A stretch of 64,000 nucleotides of DNA from Bacillota bacterium (lineage in GTDB: Bacteria; Bacillota; Clostridia; Christensenellales; Christensenellaceae), in assembly GCA_023393165.1 (NCBI GenBank), contig JAEWMJ010000006.1:310001-374000 (forward strand). Reading direction: 5' to 3'. Within the stretch, counting starts at the first letter, position 1; every line of letters starts with the position of its first letter. The notes beneath the pieces are model-generated. The model was given only the letters and a program-made list of their open reading frames with translations, was not told the DNA's origin and ran no database searches. Below are positions 8,383 to 16,271 of the stretch, piece after piece. The translations under genes were made by a program, and so were the position numbers.

Positions 8383-8763
8383 TCAAAAGATATTCTTTAC
8401 GTTCAGCTGATCCAAATCATTCACATCCCGAAGGGAATATTGAAGCTGCTGTAAGTAAACGGCAGCGTTTTTAAGATCGCCTTCCCTTGCGAATTCCTTC
8501 ATGAGAAGATAATTTTTATAAACCGAATCCACATGTTCATGCAGCATAAGGGTCATCCAGATATCCGAATTTTCTTCCCATATACTTCCGAATTCGTCGA
8601 TGGAGTTATTTGTTTGTTGCAAATCTTTTTTTTCTAAATTGAGGCCTATATTATCCGCGGCTCCCGAGAGTTCATCGTATGTGGAGTTTATATACCGGCC
8701 TTGAATAACTGCAAACAGGATCAGAAACAACACAAGAGCGGCGATCGCTATTTTTTTAGCCAT
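8383..8763 (-). CDS. DUF4363 family membrane-anchored protein
   Basis: A 126-residue protein with one N-terminal hydrophobic helix (residues 4-22) and a helical outer domain of about 100 residues. It matches my memory of the DUF4363 family, which is encoded directly behind DUF421 genes in many Clostridia and Bacilli. It overlaps its upstream neighbour by 8 bases and has GAGGTG before its ATG, so the two are translated from one mRNA. Molecular role unknown; a partner role with the DUF421 protein is inference from the pairing. Confidence 0.8.
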   Translation of the reverse strand: MAKKIAIAALVLFLILFAVIQGRYINSTYDELSGAADNIGLNLEKKDLQQTNNSIDEFGSIWEENSDIWMTLMLHEHVDSVYKNYLLMKEFAREGDLKNAAVYLQQLQYSLRDVNDLDQLNVKNIF

Positions 8764-9475
8764 TTTTCACCTCGGATTTTGGAACGGATGCATGTTTGAT
8801 ATTGCCGTTTTTTTGTTGGATGAATATTTTGTTGTTGTCGTGCAGGCTGGCATAGAAGATGCGTGAAATATCGCTGACGCCCGCATGCGATAAGGCGGAC
8901 TGCACTGCTTCCTGGGAGAGGCCGCATTTTTGCAGGTTTTCTTTTTGCAGCTTTCCATCCATGATGAGAGAGTAAGCAAGGTTGGTATGGCCCGGTTTCA
9001 GATTCAGGTCGCTTAAGGTAGGGGGCATCTTATCCGTAACCGGAAAAACGCTTAACTGGCCGTTTGTTTCAAGAATGGCGTAATCCACATCGCATATGTC
9101 ATAATACCCCTTTGACCTGATTTGTTCAATCAGATCGCTCAGCGTATAGTCCAGGCGGTTCAGTTCTTTGCGGTCTATGATCCCCTTGTTGACTACGATG
9201 GTGGGTTTGCTGGAAAACAATTTTTTGATCGTATCGCTTTTTAAGGACAACCGGGCGATCAAAAAATACAGCAGGATAAGCGTGATTGCAGACACCAGGC
9301 CGTATGAGAGCGGAGTGCCGGGGGTATCCATAGGCTTTGCGGTAACTTCCGCTATTAAAAGAGCCAGTACAAGTTCATAGGGCTGGAGCTGTGCAATCTG
9401 CCTTTTTCCCATGATGCGCATGGCAAATACGATTGTAAAATAAATAATGATCGTTTTCAGTATAATATTGAACAA
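8756..9475 (-). CDS. DUF421 (YetF-like) membrane protein
   Basis: A 239-residue protein with three N-terminal membrane helices (residues 5-80) and a soluble C-terminal domain. The segment RIMGKRQIAQLQPYELV is the hallmark of the family, and the DYTLSDLIEQIRSKGYYDICDV-like region forms the cytoplasmic domain. Family members have been linked to spore germination and membrane stress, but no reaction is established. The start is TTG 9475, with GGGGAGG 9 bases upstream. First gene of a two-gene operon. Confidence 0.88.
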   Translation of the reverse strand: MFNIILKTIIIYFTIVFAMRIMGKRQIAQLQPYELVLALLIAEVTAKPMDTPGTPLSYGLVSAITLILLYFLIARLSLKSDTIKKLFSSKPTIVVNKGIIDRKELNRLDYTLSDLIEQIRSKGYYDICDVDYAILETNGQLSVFPVTDKMPPTLSDLNLKPGHTNLAYSLIMDGKLQKENLQKCGLSQEAVQSALSHAGVSDISRIFYASLHDNNKIFIQQKNGNIKHASVPKSEVKNG

Positions 9476-9627
9476 TTCTTATAACCTCCCCGAATAATAA
9501 TTAACGGGCTAAGCCGGTGCTTCGGTCCTGAAAAGGGGCATACCGGAATAATGAAAAAAGCGCCGATGGAATTAATATTGCTCCGGGTATTAAAAATATA
9601 CGCTTTGAAAAAATGTTTTTTAAGATG

Positions 9628-9656
9628 TTGCATTTTAAAAAAGAGTGGTGTATAAT
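9628..9656 (+). promoter_or_regulatory. Promoter of the orphan small RNA
   Basis: TTGCAT at 9628-9633, exact 17-bp spacer, perfect TATAAT at 9651-9656. No open reading frame follows on this strand; a strong terminator lies about 90 bases downstream. Confidence 0.75.
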
Positions 9657-9662
9657 ACAACT

Positions 9663-9757
9663 CGTCTAAGGGACCAACGTTCTTTGGACATTGTCAATCC
9701 CCACCCTTTTATTGTTTTTGCAATAGCCAAGTGTTCGCACTTGGCTATTGTGTTTTT
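9663..9757 (+). ncRNA. Candidate orphan small RNA of about 95 nt
   Basis: The transcript predicted from the promoter at 9628-9656 runs through a pyrimidine-rich stretch to a very strong terminator: a 13-bp perfect stem (9721-9733 with 9738-9750) capped by a TTCG tetraloop and followed by TGTTTTTCTC. The 5' half can pair AAGGG with CCCTT around ACCAACGTTCTTTGG. I see no start codon with a ribosome site and no gene downstream on this strand (the flanking genes are both on the minus strand). It does not match any riboswitch or housekeeping RNA consensus that I can recall. Expression is inferred, not seen. Confidence 0.65.
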
Positions 9758-9819
9758 CTCGGCGAAACATTCTAAGATTTAAGAAAATATTTATTTTGAA
9801 TATATCTGCTAAATAAAAA

Positions 9820-9848
9820 GCTCCTTAAACGGCATTTGTTTAAGGAGC
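9820..9848 (-). terminator. Intrinsic terminator of folT
   Basis: A perfect 11-bp stem GCTCCTTAAAC/GTTTAAGGAGC is followed on the minus strand by TTTTTATTT. Confidence 0.85.
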
Positions 9849-9885
9849 ACGATTAGTTGGATGTTGTTTGTCTGATTTAAAAAGT

Positions 9886-10434
9886 TTATTTTGTCAGCGC
9901 CGGATTGACGTATTTTGTCTTATACTTCAGCAGCAGGTAAATAATCACGGCATATACCGGCCAGGATACGCAGGCTGTGATCCACCTGAACCAGATGACC
10001 TCCATAGGGATCTGCGTTAAAATATAAAGCCAGAGCGTGTTTAAAAATGCCGAACACACAAGCTGCGTGATCCCCGTTGCGAACAGTACGCGCAGAAAAC
10101 CCGTTTTCTGTGTTTTTTGGCGCTGATGCAGGAGGAAAGCGGGTATAATTCCATAAAGCGCCATGGAAAGCGTATATCCCGGAAAATAGGACCCCTGCGG
10201 GGATATGATGTAACAAATAAGGTCCACAATTGCCCCGGCAATGCCGCCGTAGGCAGGCCCGAGCAGTATCCCGGCAAACATGACGACAGCAGGGGACAGG
10301 GAAATCGCAATGATCTTTGCGGCGCCAAGGTAGCTGATGGGAAAAAAGATAAGATTGTTCATGAACAGCTTGATCACCACTGCAATTGCTATCAGAATGG
10401 CGCAGTAAGTGATAGAAAGCGTCTTTTTTTGCAT
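9886..10434 (-). CDS. folT: Folate-family ECF transporter S component
   Basis: The substrate-binding membrane subunit of an energy-coupling factor importer, here for folates. The 182 residues form six hydrophobic helices; the AKIIAISLSPAVVMFAGILLGP region and the GGIAGAIVDL segment are typical of the FolT/ECF-S folate family. The shared energizing module (EcfA, EcfA', EcfT) is not in the window. Assignment to folate is strongly backed by the tetrahydrofolate riboswitch in its leader. ATG 10434 is preceded by GGGAGGT. Monocistronic. Confidence 0.9.
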   Translation of the reverse strand: MQKKTLSITYCAILIAIAVVIKLFMNNLIFFPISYLGAAKIIAISLSPAVVMFAGILLGPAYGGIAGAIVDLICYIISPQGSYFPGYTLSMALYGIIPAFLLHQRQKTQKTGFLRVLFATGITQLVCSAFLNTLWLYILTQIPMEVIWFRWITACVSWPVYAVIIYLLLKYKTKYVNPALTK

Positions 10435-10462
10435 AAAAATACCTCCCTTTTAATTTGCTCTC

Positions 10463-10506
10463 TACAAAAGAAAACAGGAGGCAAAACGCCCTATGTTCGG
10501 TTTTCT
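10463..10506 (-). terminator. Riboswitch-linked terminator hairpin
   Basis: On the minus strand AGAAAAC (10500-10506) pairs with GTTTTCT (10469-10475), enclosing a GGGC/GCC inner stem, and is followed by TTTT. It lies between the riboswitch and the folT ribosome site and is the likely expression platform. Confidence 0.6.
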
Positions 10507-10512
10507 CATGTG

Positions 10513-10636
10513 AGCAGCGGACGCAGTTTTGCACCGCGGTATAAAACCTTTCGTTACGGGGCAACATCCCATCCCCGCACACTGGCGCATCCCGGATTTG
10601 AATCCGAAATGCTGACGCGCAAAACTTACTCTGCGT
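10513..10636 (-). ncRNA. Tetrahydrofolate (THF) riboswitch
   Basis: Reading the minus strand, the leader starts GCAGAGTA, has GCGCGT soon after, then GGATGGGATGTTG, TAACGAA and ACCGCGGTGCAAAACTGCGTCCGCTGC. These blocks match, in order, those of the THF riboswitch as I remember it (GAGAGTA, CGCGTT, GAATGGGATG, AACGAA, GCGCGGTG, GCATCCGCTCC). The closing stem is GCAG with CTGC. Members of this class bind reduced folates and lower expression of folate uptake genes; the downstream gene is folT, as expected. Confidence 0.85.
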
Positions 10637-10646
10637 AATTGAGTCA

Positions 10647-10675
10647 AGTATAACAAAAGCTATATATGATTGCAA
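10647..10675 (-). promoter_or_regulatory. Promoter of the THF riboswitch-folT transcript
   Basis: On the minus strand TTGCAA (10670-10675), exact 17-bp spacer, TATACT (10647-10652); the riboswitch begins about 11 bases further on. Confidence 0.75.
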
Positions 10676-10699
10676 CAAAAATCGACTAAATATCAGCTT

Positions 10700-10815
10700 A
10701 GGCCGCTGACAAACCCCAACTACTGTGTTATTTCTCCGCTTGTTCCTCAGCGTAGGATTAACTACGCTTACGTCGCAATGCTCAAAATGCCTTGTATTTG
10801 GGCCTTCAACGGCCT
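10700..10815. repeat. Dispersed palindromic repeat, family A, copy 2
   Basis: Same layout as 5608-5717: ends AGGCCGCTGACAAACCCC and GGGCCTTCAACGGCCT, internal AGCGTAG/CTACGCT hairpin. Substitutions in the two arms are partly compensatory (for example GGCCGCTGA against TCAACGGCC). Confidence 0.85.
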
Positions 10816-10888
10816 TCGCAATTGATTGAATTGAATAGTTTGTCATTAGCTGGACTGAATATCAGCGCTTTGTTTGAGTTAAGGTAAA

Positions 10889-10969
10889 CTTTTTATACGC
10901 CCCTCCCGCTTAAAGGAAAGGCGTATAAAAAGCGAAAGTTTCGCTGAGGCATTTATTCGCGAAACTTTC
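10889..10969 (-). terminator. Tandem hairpins acting as terminator of the DUF4203 gene
   Basis: Two perfect inverted repeats stand side by side: CTTTTTATACGCC (10889-10901) with its complement (10920-10932), and GAAAGTTTCGC (10934-10944) with its complement (10959-10969). On the minus strand the second is followed by GCTTTTT. A weaker third hairpin lies near 10983-11025, nearer the gene. Confidence 0.6.
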
Positions 10970-11071
10970 AATAGAGGAAAATTATATAGGGAAACTCTGC
11001 ATTCATTATTATTGACGGAGTTTCAAATTTTATACATTTAAAAAAATTTTTTTTTAAAATTTTTTTTGGCT

Positions 11072-11701
11072 TTAATCCTTTCCGCGCGCGGTTACCAGCG
11101 CCTGGACCAGTATGCCCACAATGGCGAGCACGATGGAGGGGAGTATCCACAGGGTTTCCGGACGGTAGGAAGAACTGACCGAATTCGTGATATTATCGAT
11201 CTGAAGAATGGAGAAACTGTTTACGGCAGCGTAGTTAAATATCAGGAAGAGTACGTACGTAACAATATTAAATGCGCCGGTCAGCGAAGATATAAAAATA
11301 ATGATGGCTTTCTGGAACTTGAGCGCAAGCACGCCAAGCACAATAAAAAACACGATACCAAGAATGATGCACAATGCCAAATATCCGCTCCCAAGCGTCC
11401 AGTAGATCCAGAGGGCGGTCAGTATACCGGCAATACCGCCGCACAAAAAGATAGCGAGCTTATAAATAAACCATGTTAATAACGCCGCAAGCGCAGATAT
11501 GACCAGGGAAATAAGGATGGCGACCGGCTGGCTGATGGATGTAAATCCGGATATTGCGGAAAAAGCAATCGGAAAGACAAAAAGAAACACATAAAGGGAC
11601 ATAATTGTCCTGAAATAACGGTATCCCCAAAAACAATATATCAGCGCTATAACGATCTGTGCCGCCAAAAAGAGCCAGACAAAAATCAAATCCATATTCA
11701 T
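11072..11701 (-). CDS. DUF4203-like multi-pass membrane protein
   Basis: A 209-residue protein with about seven hydrophobic helices and almost no soluble part. The pattern resembles the DUF4203 (TMEM198-like) family, which has no established bacterial function. ATG 11701 is preceded by GGGGG about 8 bases upstream; ATG 11695 is an alternative. It stands alone between a repeat-rich gap and a convergent spacer. Family assignment is tentative; membrane location is clear. Confidence 0.65.
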   Translation of the reverse strand: MNMDLIFVWLFLAAQIVIALIYCFWGYRYFRTIMSLYVFLFVFPIAFSAISGFTSISQPVAILISLVISALAALLTWFIYKLAIFLCGGIAGILTALWIYWTLGSGYLALCIILGIVFFIVLGVLALKFQKAIIIFISSLTGAFNIVTYVLFLIFNYAAVNSFSILQIDNITNSVSSSYRPETLWILPSIVLAIVGILVQALVTARGKD

Positions 11702-11855
11702 GCACGCATCCCCCTGAATTTTTTCCTTATCTTATTATTATACAATGGGCGGAATGCTTTTTTCAAGCGGGACCGTTCTGCCGCAATACGATGCCGTTTC
11801 ATTTTTTGTAAGGCATTTCGGATGATAAATTGCGGGCTTGCACATACTATCCTTT

Positions 11856-12215
11856 ATGAAAAATAAGTTTTTTTGGTTCAAGATAGCCGGATTAGGCGTG
11901 CTTGCGGGCGTTGTAAACGGTTTTATAGGATCTGCCGGAGGAATGCTTATTGTGCCGGGATTTATTTTTTTGGGCATGGAACAAAAAAACGCCCATGCCA
12001 GTTCTCTTCTTGTAATCGCTCCTATCAGCCTGATCAGCGTTTTTGTGTACAGCAGGGGCGGATATATACAGTGGCAGGATTCTCTGCCCCTGCTGACAGG
12101 TTCTGTGATCGGGGGGATTGCCGGGGCGTTTTTTTTGGACAAGATCAATAAAAAAGTGCTGGAGTGGGTATTTACCGGCATAATGATTTTTTCGGGGATC
12201 AGGATGATATTGTAA
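11856..12215 (+). CDS. Half-size TSUP family permease, first of a pair
   Basis: About 119 residues with four hydrophobic helices and the family motif GVVNGFIGSAGGMLIVP. TSUP (TauE/SafE) proteins move sulfite, sulfoacetate or similar anions; the usual protein has about 250 residues made of two such repeats. Here the two repeats are separate genes: the next one begins inside this stop codon. The start is not certain; ATG 11856 has no good ribosome site and TTG 11838 is possible. The two products presumably form a heterodimer. Confidence 0.82.
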   Translation: MKNKFFWFKIAGLGVLAGVVNGFIGSAGGMLIVPGFIFLGMEQKNAHASSLLVIAPISLISVFVYSRGGYIQWQDSLPLLTGSVIGGIAGAFFLDKINKKVLEWVFTGIMIFSGIRMIL

Positions 12216-12592
12216 TGTGGATTGGAATTATTGCGGCCGCTTTCGGGTTTATCGGCGGAATGGGGCTGGGAGGCGGAATCGTACTGATTCCGGCGCTGAC
12301 ATTGTTATTCGGGTACAACCAGCATGCGGCGCAGGCCGCTACTTTGCTTGCCTTCCTGCCCATGTCGGCTGCAGCGATTGTCGTGCACCTCAAGGCAAAA
12401 CGGATCAAATACAAACAGGCCGGCCTGGCGGCTGCGACCGGCGCGGGCGGCGCTTATTTGGGCGCTATGATCGCAACAGTGACAAGCGGAGATGTTCTGC
12501 GAATCATTTTCGGTTTTTTTCTGCTCTTTCTGGGCGGACTTCGGATTTACTCCTCAATTAAAAAAGCAAGAAGCGGGCATAAAAGCAAATAA
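12215..12592 (+). CDS. Half-size TSUP family permease, second of a pair
   Basis: About 125 residues, four helices, with the second-repeat motif GFIGGMGLGGGIVLIPAL. The start ATG overlaps the previous stop by one base (TAATG), which points to translational coupling and equal amounts of both halves. Together with its neighbour it equals one full TSUP anion exporter. The substrate cannot be read from sequence; no sulfur metabolism gene is adjacent. Confidence 0.85.
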   Translation: MWIGIIAAAFGFIGGMGLGGGIVLIPALTLLFGYNQHAAQAATLLAFLPMSAAAIVVHLKAKRIKYKQAGLAAATGAGGAYLGAMIATVTSGDVLRIIFGFFLLFLGGLRIYSSIKKARSGHKSK

Positions 12593-12624
12593 TGTTAGGG
12601 ATTCAACCCTCAATTGAAAGATTC

Positions 12625-12650
12625 TATACAAATTAGCGCTATTTTGTATA
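12625..12650. promoter_or_regulatory. 26-bp dyad upstream of the rnf operon
   Basis: TATACAAATTAGCG and its near-perfect complement form a palindrome matching at 24 of 26 positions, centred on AGCGCT. A TATAAT (12688-12693), flanked by ACCGGA (12672-12677) and TCCGGT (12698-12703), lies about 40 bases downstream. The site does not match the Rex operator consensus. It is a candidate site for a regulator of the rnf operon. Confidence 0.5.
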
Positions 12651-12730
12651 CTTTCTTATTTTGCTTTTTTAACCGGACAAGATATGTTATAATATTATCC
12701 GGTATTGATGGAAGAGGGAAGGACTATGCG

Positions 12731-14074
12731 ATGAGAGACGTTCTTACATTTAAAGGCGGTATCCATCCGCTGAAAAACATTCAATATGGAAAATCATTGA
12801 GTGAAAATAGTGAAATAATGGAGCTCCCTGCGGGCGCGGTTGTAAAAATACCCGTACTGCAGCATATCGGCGCGCCCGGCATGCCCGTGGTGGGTCCCGG
12901 AGACGACGTGCTTATGGGCCAGAAAATCGCCGATGCGAACGGCTTTGTCAGCGTACCCTGCTATGCAAGCGTTTCGGGCAAAGTGAAAGGCATCGAAAAA
13001 ATTCCTTCCATAACAGGAAAGCCGATAGACGCTGTAGTCATTGAAAACGACGGGCAGGACAGGCGCGCGTATGCGGAACCTGTTCAGTTCGCGAATCTGG
13101 AGCCAAAAGAACTGATTGATATTATAAAAGAAGCCGGAATTGTAGGAATGGGAGGCGCTACTTTTCCGTTGCATGTAAAACTGTCCCCGCCGCCCGAGAA
13201 AAAGGTGAATCTTCTGATTGTGAACGCTGCTGAATGCGAACCGTTTTTAACGGCGGACTACCGCCTGATGATGGAATACCCAAAAAGGATTCTGTACGGG
13301 ACGCGCGCGATCATGCATGCGCTGGGGGTGCAAAAGGCTATAATCGGGATTGAGGACAATAAACCCGAAGCCATAGAAACCATGAGAAGCATGCTGGACA
13401 CGCATGCCATACGAGTGGTGGCGCTTGAAGCCAAATATCCCCAGGGGTCTGAAAAACAAATGATAGACGCGATCACCGGGCGGGTCGTGCCTTCGGGCGG
13501 GCTGCCTATGGACGTCGGCGTTGTAGTTGCCAACGCCGGGTCGGTCAAAGCGGTTGCGGATAGGCTGATTGACGGAGAACCGCTGATCCGGCGGGTAGTC
13601 ACCGTGACCGGAGCGGTTGCAAGGCCCTCCAATTTTATGGCCCGTATCGGTATGAGTGTTCAGGAAGTAATCGACGCTGCGGGCGGCTTTTCCGGAGAAC
13701 CTTTGAAAATCGTCATGGGCGGTCCTATGATGGGGCTTCCCGTGCCCGACCTTGCCTGCACGGTAACCAAGGGGACTTCCGGGATTGTGGTGCTGGACAA
13801 AAGTTATCTTCCCAAAAGGGAAGTTGAGTCGGAATGCATTTATTGTGGAAAGTGCGCTCAGGCTTGCCCGATCCACCTGATGCCCATGAAACTTTTGGCC
13901 TATTCGGCTGCAGGAGACCTGGAAAAATGCGCCGAGCTGCACGCACAGGATTGCATGAGCTGCGGATCCTGTTCGTATGTATGCCCGGCAAAAAAACATA
14001 TCGCACAATATATCAAACTGGCTAAGGATGAAATTGCCGCTAAAAAAGCGGCTAACAATATAAAAAAATCATAG
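12731..14074 (+). CDS. rnfC: Rnf complex subunit RnfC
   Basis: The membrane-associated NADH-binding subunit of the Rnf complex, which oxidises reduced ferredoxin with NAD+ and exports Na+ or H+. Seen: the N-terminal GGIHP, the flavin/nucleotide-binding GMGGATFPLHVKL, and two iron-sulfur motifs near the C-terminus, CIYCGKCAQACP and CMSCGSCSYVCP, each for a [4Fe-4S] cluster. The start is ATG 12731 (protein MRDVLTFKGG) with GGAAGGA upstream; a longer frame adds 39 unrelated residues. First gene of a six-gene rnf operon ending in maf. 447 residues fits Clostridial RnfC. Confidence 0.96.
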   Translation: MRDVLTFKGGIHPLKNIQYGKSLSENSEIMELPAGAVVKIPVLQHIGAPGMPVVGPGDDVLMGQKIADANGFVSVPCYASVSGKVKGIEKIPSITGKPIDAVVIENDGQDRRAYAEPVQFANLEPKELIDIIKEAGIVGMGGATFPLHVKLSPPPEKKVNLLIVNAAECEPFLTADYRLMMEYPKRILYGTRAIMHALGVQKAIIGIEDNKPEAIETMRSMLDTHAIRVVALEAKYPQGSEKQMIDAITGRVVPSGGLPMDVGVVVANAGSVKAVADRLIDGEPLIRRVVTVTGAVARPSNFMARIGMSVQEVIDAAGGFSGEPLKIVMGGPMMGLPVPDLACTVTKGTSGIVVLDKSYLPKREVESECIYCGKCAQACPIHLMPMKLLAYSAAGDLEKCAELHAQDCMSCGSCSYVCPAKKHIAQYIKLAKDEIAAKKAANNIKKS

Positions 14075-14099
14075 CCTGAAAGTTTAAAGGGGAAACGAA

Positions 14100-15026
14100 A
14101 TGCAAAAAATTCTATCAAGTGCGCCGCATATCCGGGGCAATCAGTCCGTGCAGCGTATTATGTTGGATGTGCTGATCGCTTTACTGCCTGCATGCGTAGC
14201 AGCTGTATATTTCTTTGGGTTGAACGCATTCATATTGATATTGCTTTGTGTAGGCGCAGCGGTGGGCACGGAAGCGGCGATCCAGTTTTTTTGCAGGAAA
14301 CCGGTTACAGTAGCCGATCTTTCGGCAGCCGTCACCGGCGTTCTGCTCGCTTTGAACCTGCCCTCGGGCGTGCCGTTCTACATACCCGTTGTGGGAAGTG
14401 TTTTTGCCATTGCAATTGTAAAACAGTGTTTCGGCGGTCTGGGCAACAATTTTATGAACCCGGCGCTGGGCGCGCGCGCGTTTTTGCTGATCTCCTGGCC
14501 TGTCGCCATGACTACGTGGTTTGCGCCGGGCGGGGTGGATGCGGTTGCCACCGCGACTCCTCTTGCGGTAATGGCAAACGGCGGCAATATGCCCTCTCTC
14601 TGGGATATGTTCATCGGGAACCATGCAGGCTGCTTAGGTGAGACCAGCGCTCTTGCATTGATCGCCGGCGGTGTTTACCTTTTGGCACGGCAGGTGATCA
14701 CCTGGCGGATACCGGGATCGTTTATCGGCATTGTCGCACTGATCTCTCTTCTGACCGGAGATCTCGCAAACCTTCCTTACTACCTCATGGCAGGCGGCGT
14801 CATACTCGGAGCGTTTTTTATGGCGACCGATTATGTGACATCGCCGGTTTCACCCAGGGCGCAGATCATATTCGGCCTGGGCTGCGGAGGAATCACGATG
14901 CTGATCCGGCTTTTTGGCGGGTATCCGGAAGGCGTTTCTTTTTCCATCCTGTTTATGAATCTTTTATCTCCGCTCCTGGACAAGGCTTTTACGCCCAGAG
15001 TGTTTGGGGAGGTGAGTTCTAAATGA
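14100..15026 (+). CDS. rnfD: Rnf complex subunit RnfD
   Basis: An integral membrane subunit with about nine helices that carries a covalently bound FMN. Seen: the segment ATATPLAV (about residue 150), whose threonine corresponds to the FMN attachment site of NqrB/RnfD, and the conserved FGGLGNNFMNPALGARAF. The gene follows rnfC after 25 bases and overlaps rnfG by 4 (ATGA). Confidence 0.96.
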   Translation: MQKILSSAPHIRGNQSVQRIMLDVLIALLPACVAAVYFFGLNAFILILLCVGAAVGTEAAIQFFCRKPVTVADLSAAVTGVLLALNLPSGVPFYIPVVGSVFAIAIVKQCFGGLGNNFMNPALGARAFLLISWPVAMTTWFAPGGVDAVATATPLAVMANGGNMPSLWDMFIGNHAGCLGETSALALIAGGVYLLARQVITWRIPGSFIGIVALISLLTGDLANLPYYLMAGGVILGAFFMATDYVTSPVSPRAQIIFGLGCGGITMLIRLFGGYPEGVSFSILFMNLLSPLLDKAFTPRVFGEVSSK

Positions 15027-15598
15027 AAGACGTTGCAAATATTGCCCTCAGGCTGATCGTAATAACCGTAATCGCCGGGCTGCTTTTAGGCTTTACCTAC
15101 AGCTCCACAAAGGAACCGATCGTGCAGCAGGAAGCTCTGAAAGCCAGCGAATCGCGCAGGGTGGTTCTGAATGATGCGTCCGACTTTGAACAGATTGACC
15201 TCGGTTCCCTGAATCTCCCGGAAGAATACGGTGTGATACAGGAGGCCTACCTCGGGATAAACAACGGGGAGACCATCGGCATAACGGTTTCCATGACCGT
15301 AACAGGGTATTCCGCCGGACTCAATATTACGGCGGGAATCAAAAGCGACGGGACTGTAGCGGGCGTGGATATCGGTTCGCATTCAGAAACCCCGGGTCTG
15401 GGCGCGAAAGCCGGCGACCCTGAGTATTTGGCGCAGTATAAAGGACTTACGCCTCCGGCCAATGTGGTAAAAACAGAACCTCAGAATTCCGGCGACGTGC
15501 AGGCAATTACAGGAGCGACGATAACATCCAAAGCTGTTTCGGACGCGGTAAACCTCGCGGCGGAATTTTATAACCAATATGTGAAAGAGGGGGTTTGA
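15023..15598 (+). CDS. rnfG: Rnf complex subunit RnfG
   Basis: A membrane-anchored subunit, with its main domain outside, that carries covalent FMN. One N-terminal helix (residues 8-27) is followed by the FMN-binding domain with TGATITSKAV (about residue 165), the S/T-GAT-x-T/S attachment motif. The GSHSETPGLGAKA segment is also typical. Overlaps rnfD by 4 bases; one base separates its stop from the rnfE start. Confidence 0.95.
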   Translation: MKDVANIALRLIVITVIAGLLLGFTYSSTKEPIVQQEALKASESRRVVLNDASDFEQIDLGSLNLPEEYGVIQEAYLGINNGETIGITVSMTVTGYSAGLNITAGIKSDGTVAGVDIGSHSETPGLGAKAGDPEYLAQYKGLTPPANVVKTEPQNSGDVQAITGATITSKAVSDAVNLAAEFYNQYVKEGV

Positions 15599-15599
15599 A

Positions 15600-16271
15600 A
15601 TGAAAAATACGAATTATAGAGGAATATTCTTAAACGGGATATTCAATGAAAACCCCATTTTCAGGATTGTATTGGGCATGTGTCCGACGATAGCCATAAC
15701 AACTTCTCTGACCAATGCATTCGGGATGGGCGCGGCAGCTACATTTGTACTGGTTTGCTCCAATGCGATCATCGCCCTGATCCGCGGTTTCATACCCGAT
15801 AAGGTCAGGATTCCTTGTTTCATTGTCGTGATCGCGATGTTTGTTACAATTGTCCAGCTTGCTTTGAAGGCGTATTTGCCCGCGCTGGATGAATCGCTCG
15901 GCATATTTATACCGCTGATCGTAGTGAACTGTATTATACTCGGACGCGCGGAGGCTTTTGCGTCTAAAAATTCCGTCAGGGCCTCCGTATTTGATGGACT
16001 TGGTATGGGCGCGGGTTTTACGGTTGCGCTGGTAATGATATCGTTCGTGCGTGAACTCGTGGGGAACGGTACGCTGATGGGAGTTCCGGTGCTTGGGGAT
16101 GGATATCCGCCGGCGCTGATGTTTATACTGGCTCCCGGTGGTTTTTTGGTGCTGGGACTGTTGCTTGCCTTGATCAATCAGATTGCTTTTCAGAAAAACA
16201 AACCTAAAAAAGCGCCGGCATCCTGCTGCGAATTGCCCGCACAAAAGACTGTGAAAGAGGAGGTGCGGTAA
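15600..16271 (+). CDS. rnfE: Rnf complex subunit RnfE
   Basis: One of two homologous six-helix membrane subunits (with RnfA) that form the ion path and hold an iron-sulfur site between them. Seen: NPIFRIVLGMCPTIAITTS with the conserved cysteine, and NCIILGRAEAFAS with the second one. At 223 residues it has a charged C-terminal tail of about 25 residues that includes a CC pair; I do not recall this tail as a family feature. Confidence 0.95.
   Translation: MKNTNYRGIFLNGIFNENPIFRIVLGMCPTIAITTSLTNAFGMGAAATFVLVCSNAIIALIRGFIPDKVRIPCFIVVIAMFVTIVQLALKAYLPALDESLGIFIPLIVVNCIILGRAEAFASKNSVRASVFDGLGMGAGFTVALVMISFVRELVGNGTLMGVPVLGDGYPPALMFILAPGGFLVLGLLLALINQIAFQKNKPKKAPASCCELPAQKTVKEEVR

Noticed and set aside
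10590..10606. GGATTTGAATCC resembling a tRNA T-arm
   Set aside because: It is a hairpin inside the THF riboswitch on the other strand.
9920..10846. Long minus-strand reading frame of 308 codons over the folT region
   Set aside because: It runs in another frame through folT, the riboswitch and a family A repeat; composition and lack of a ribosome site mark it as a shadow.
11738..12181. 147-codon minus-strand reading frame
   Set aside because: Lies opposite the first TSUP gene, whose hydrophobic repeat and coupling to the second half are clear.
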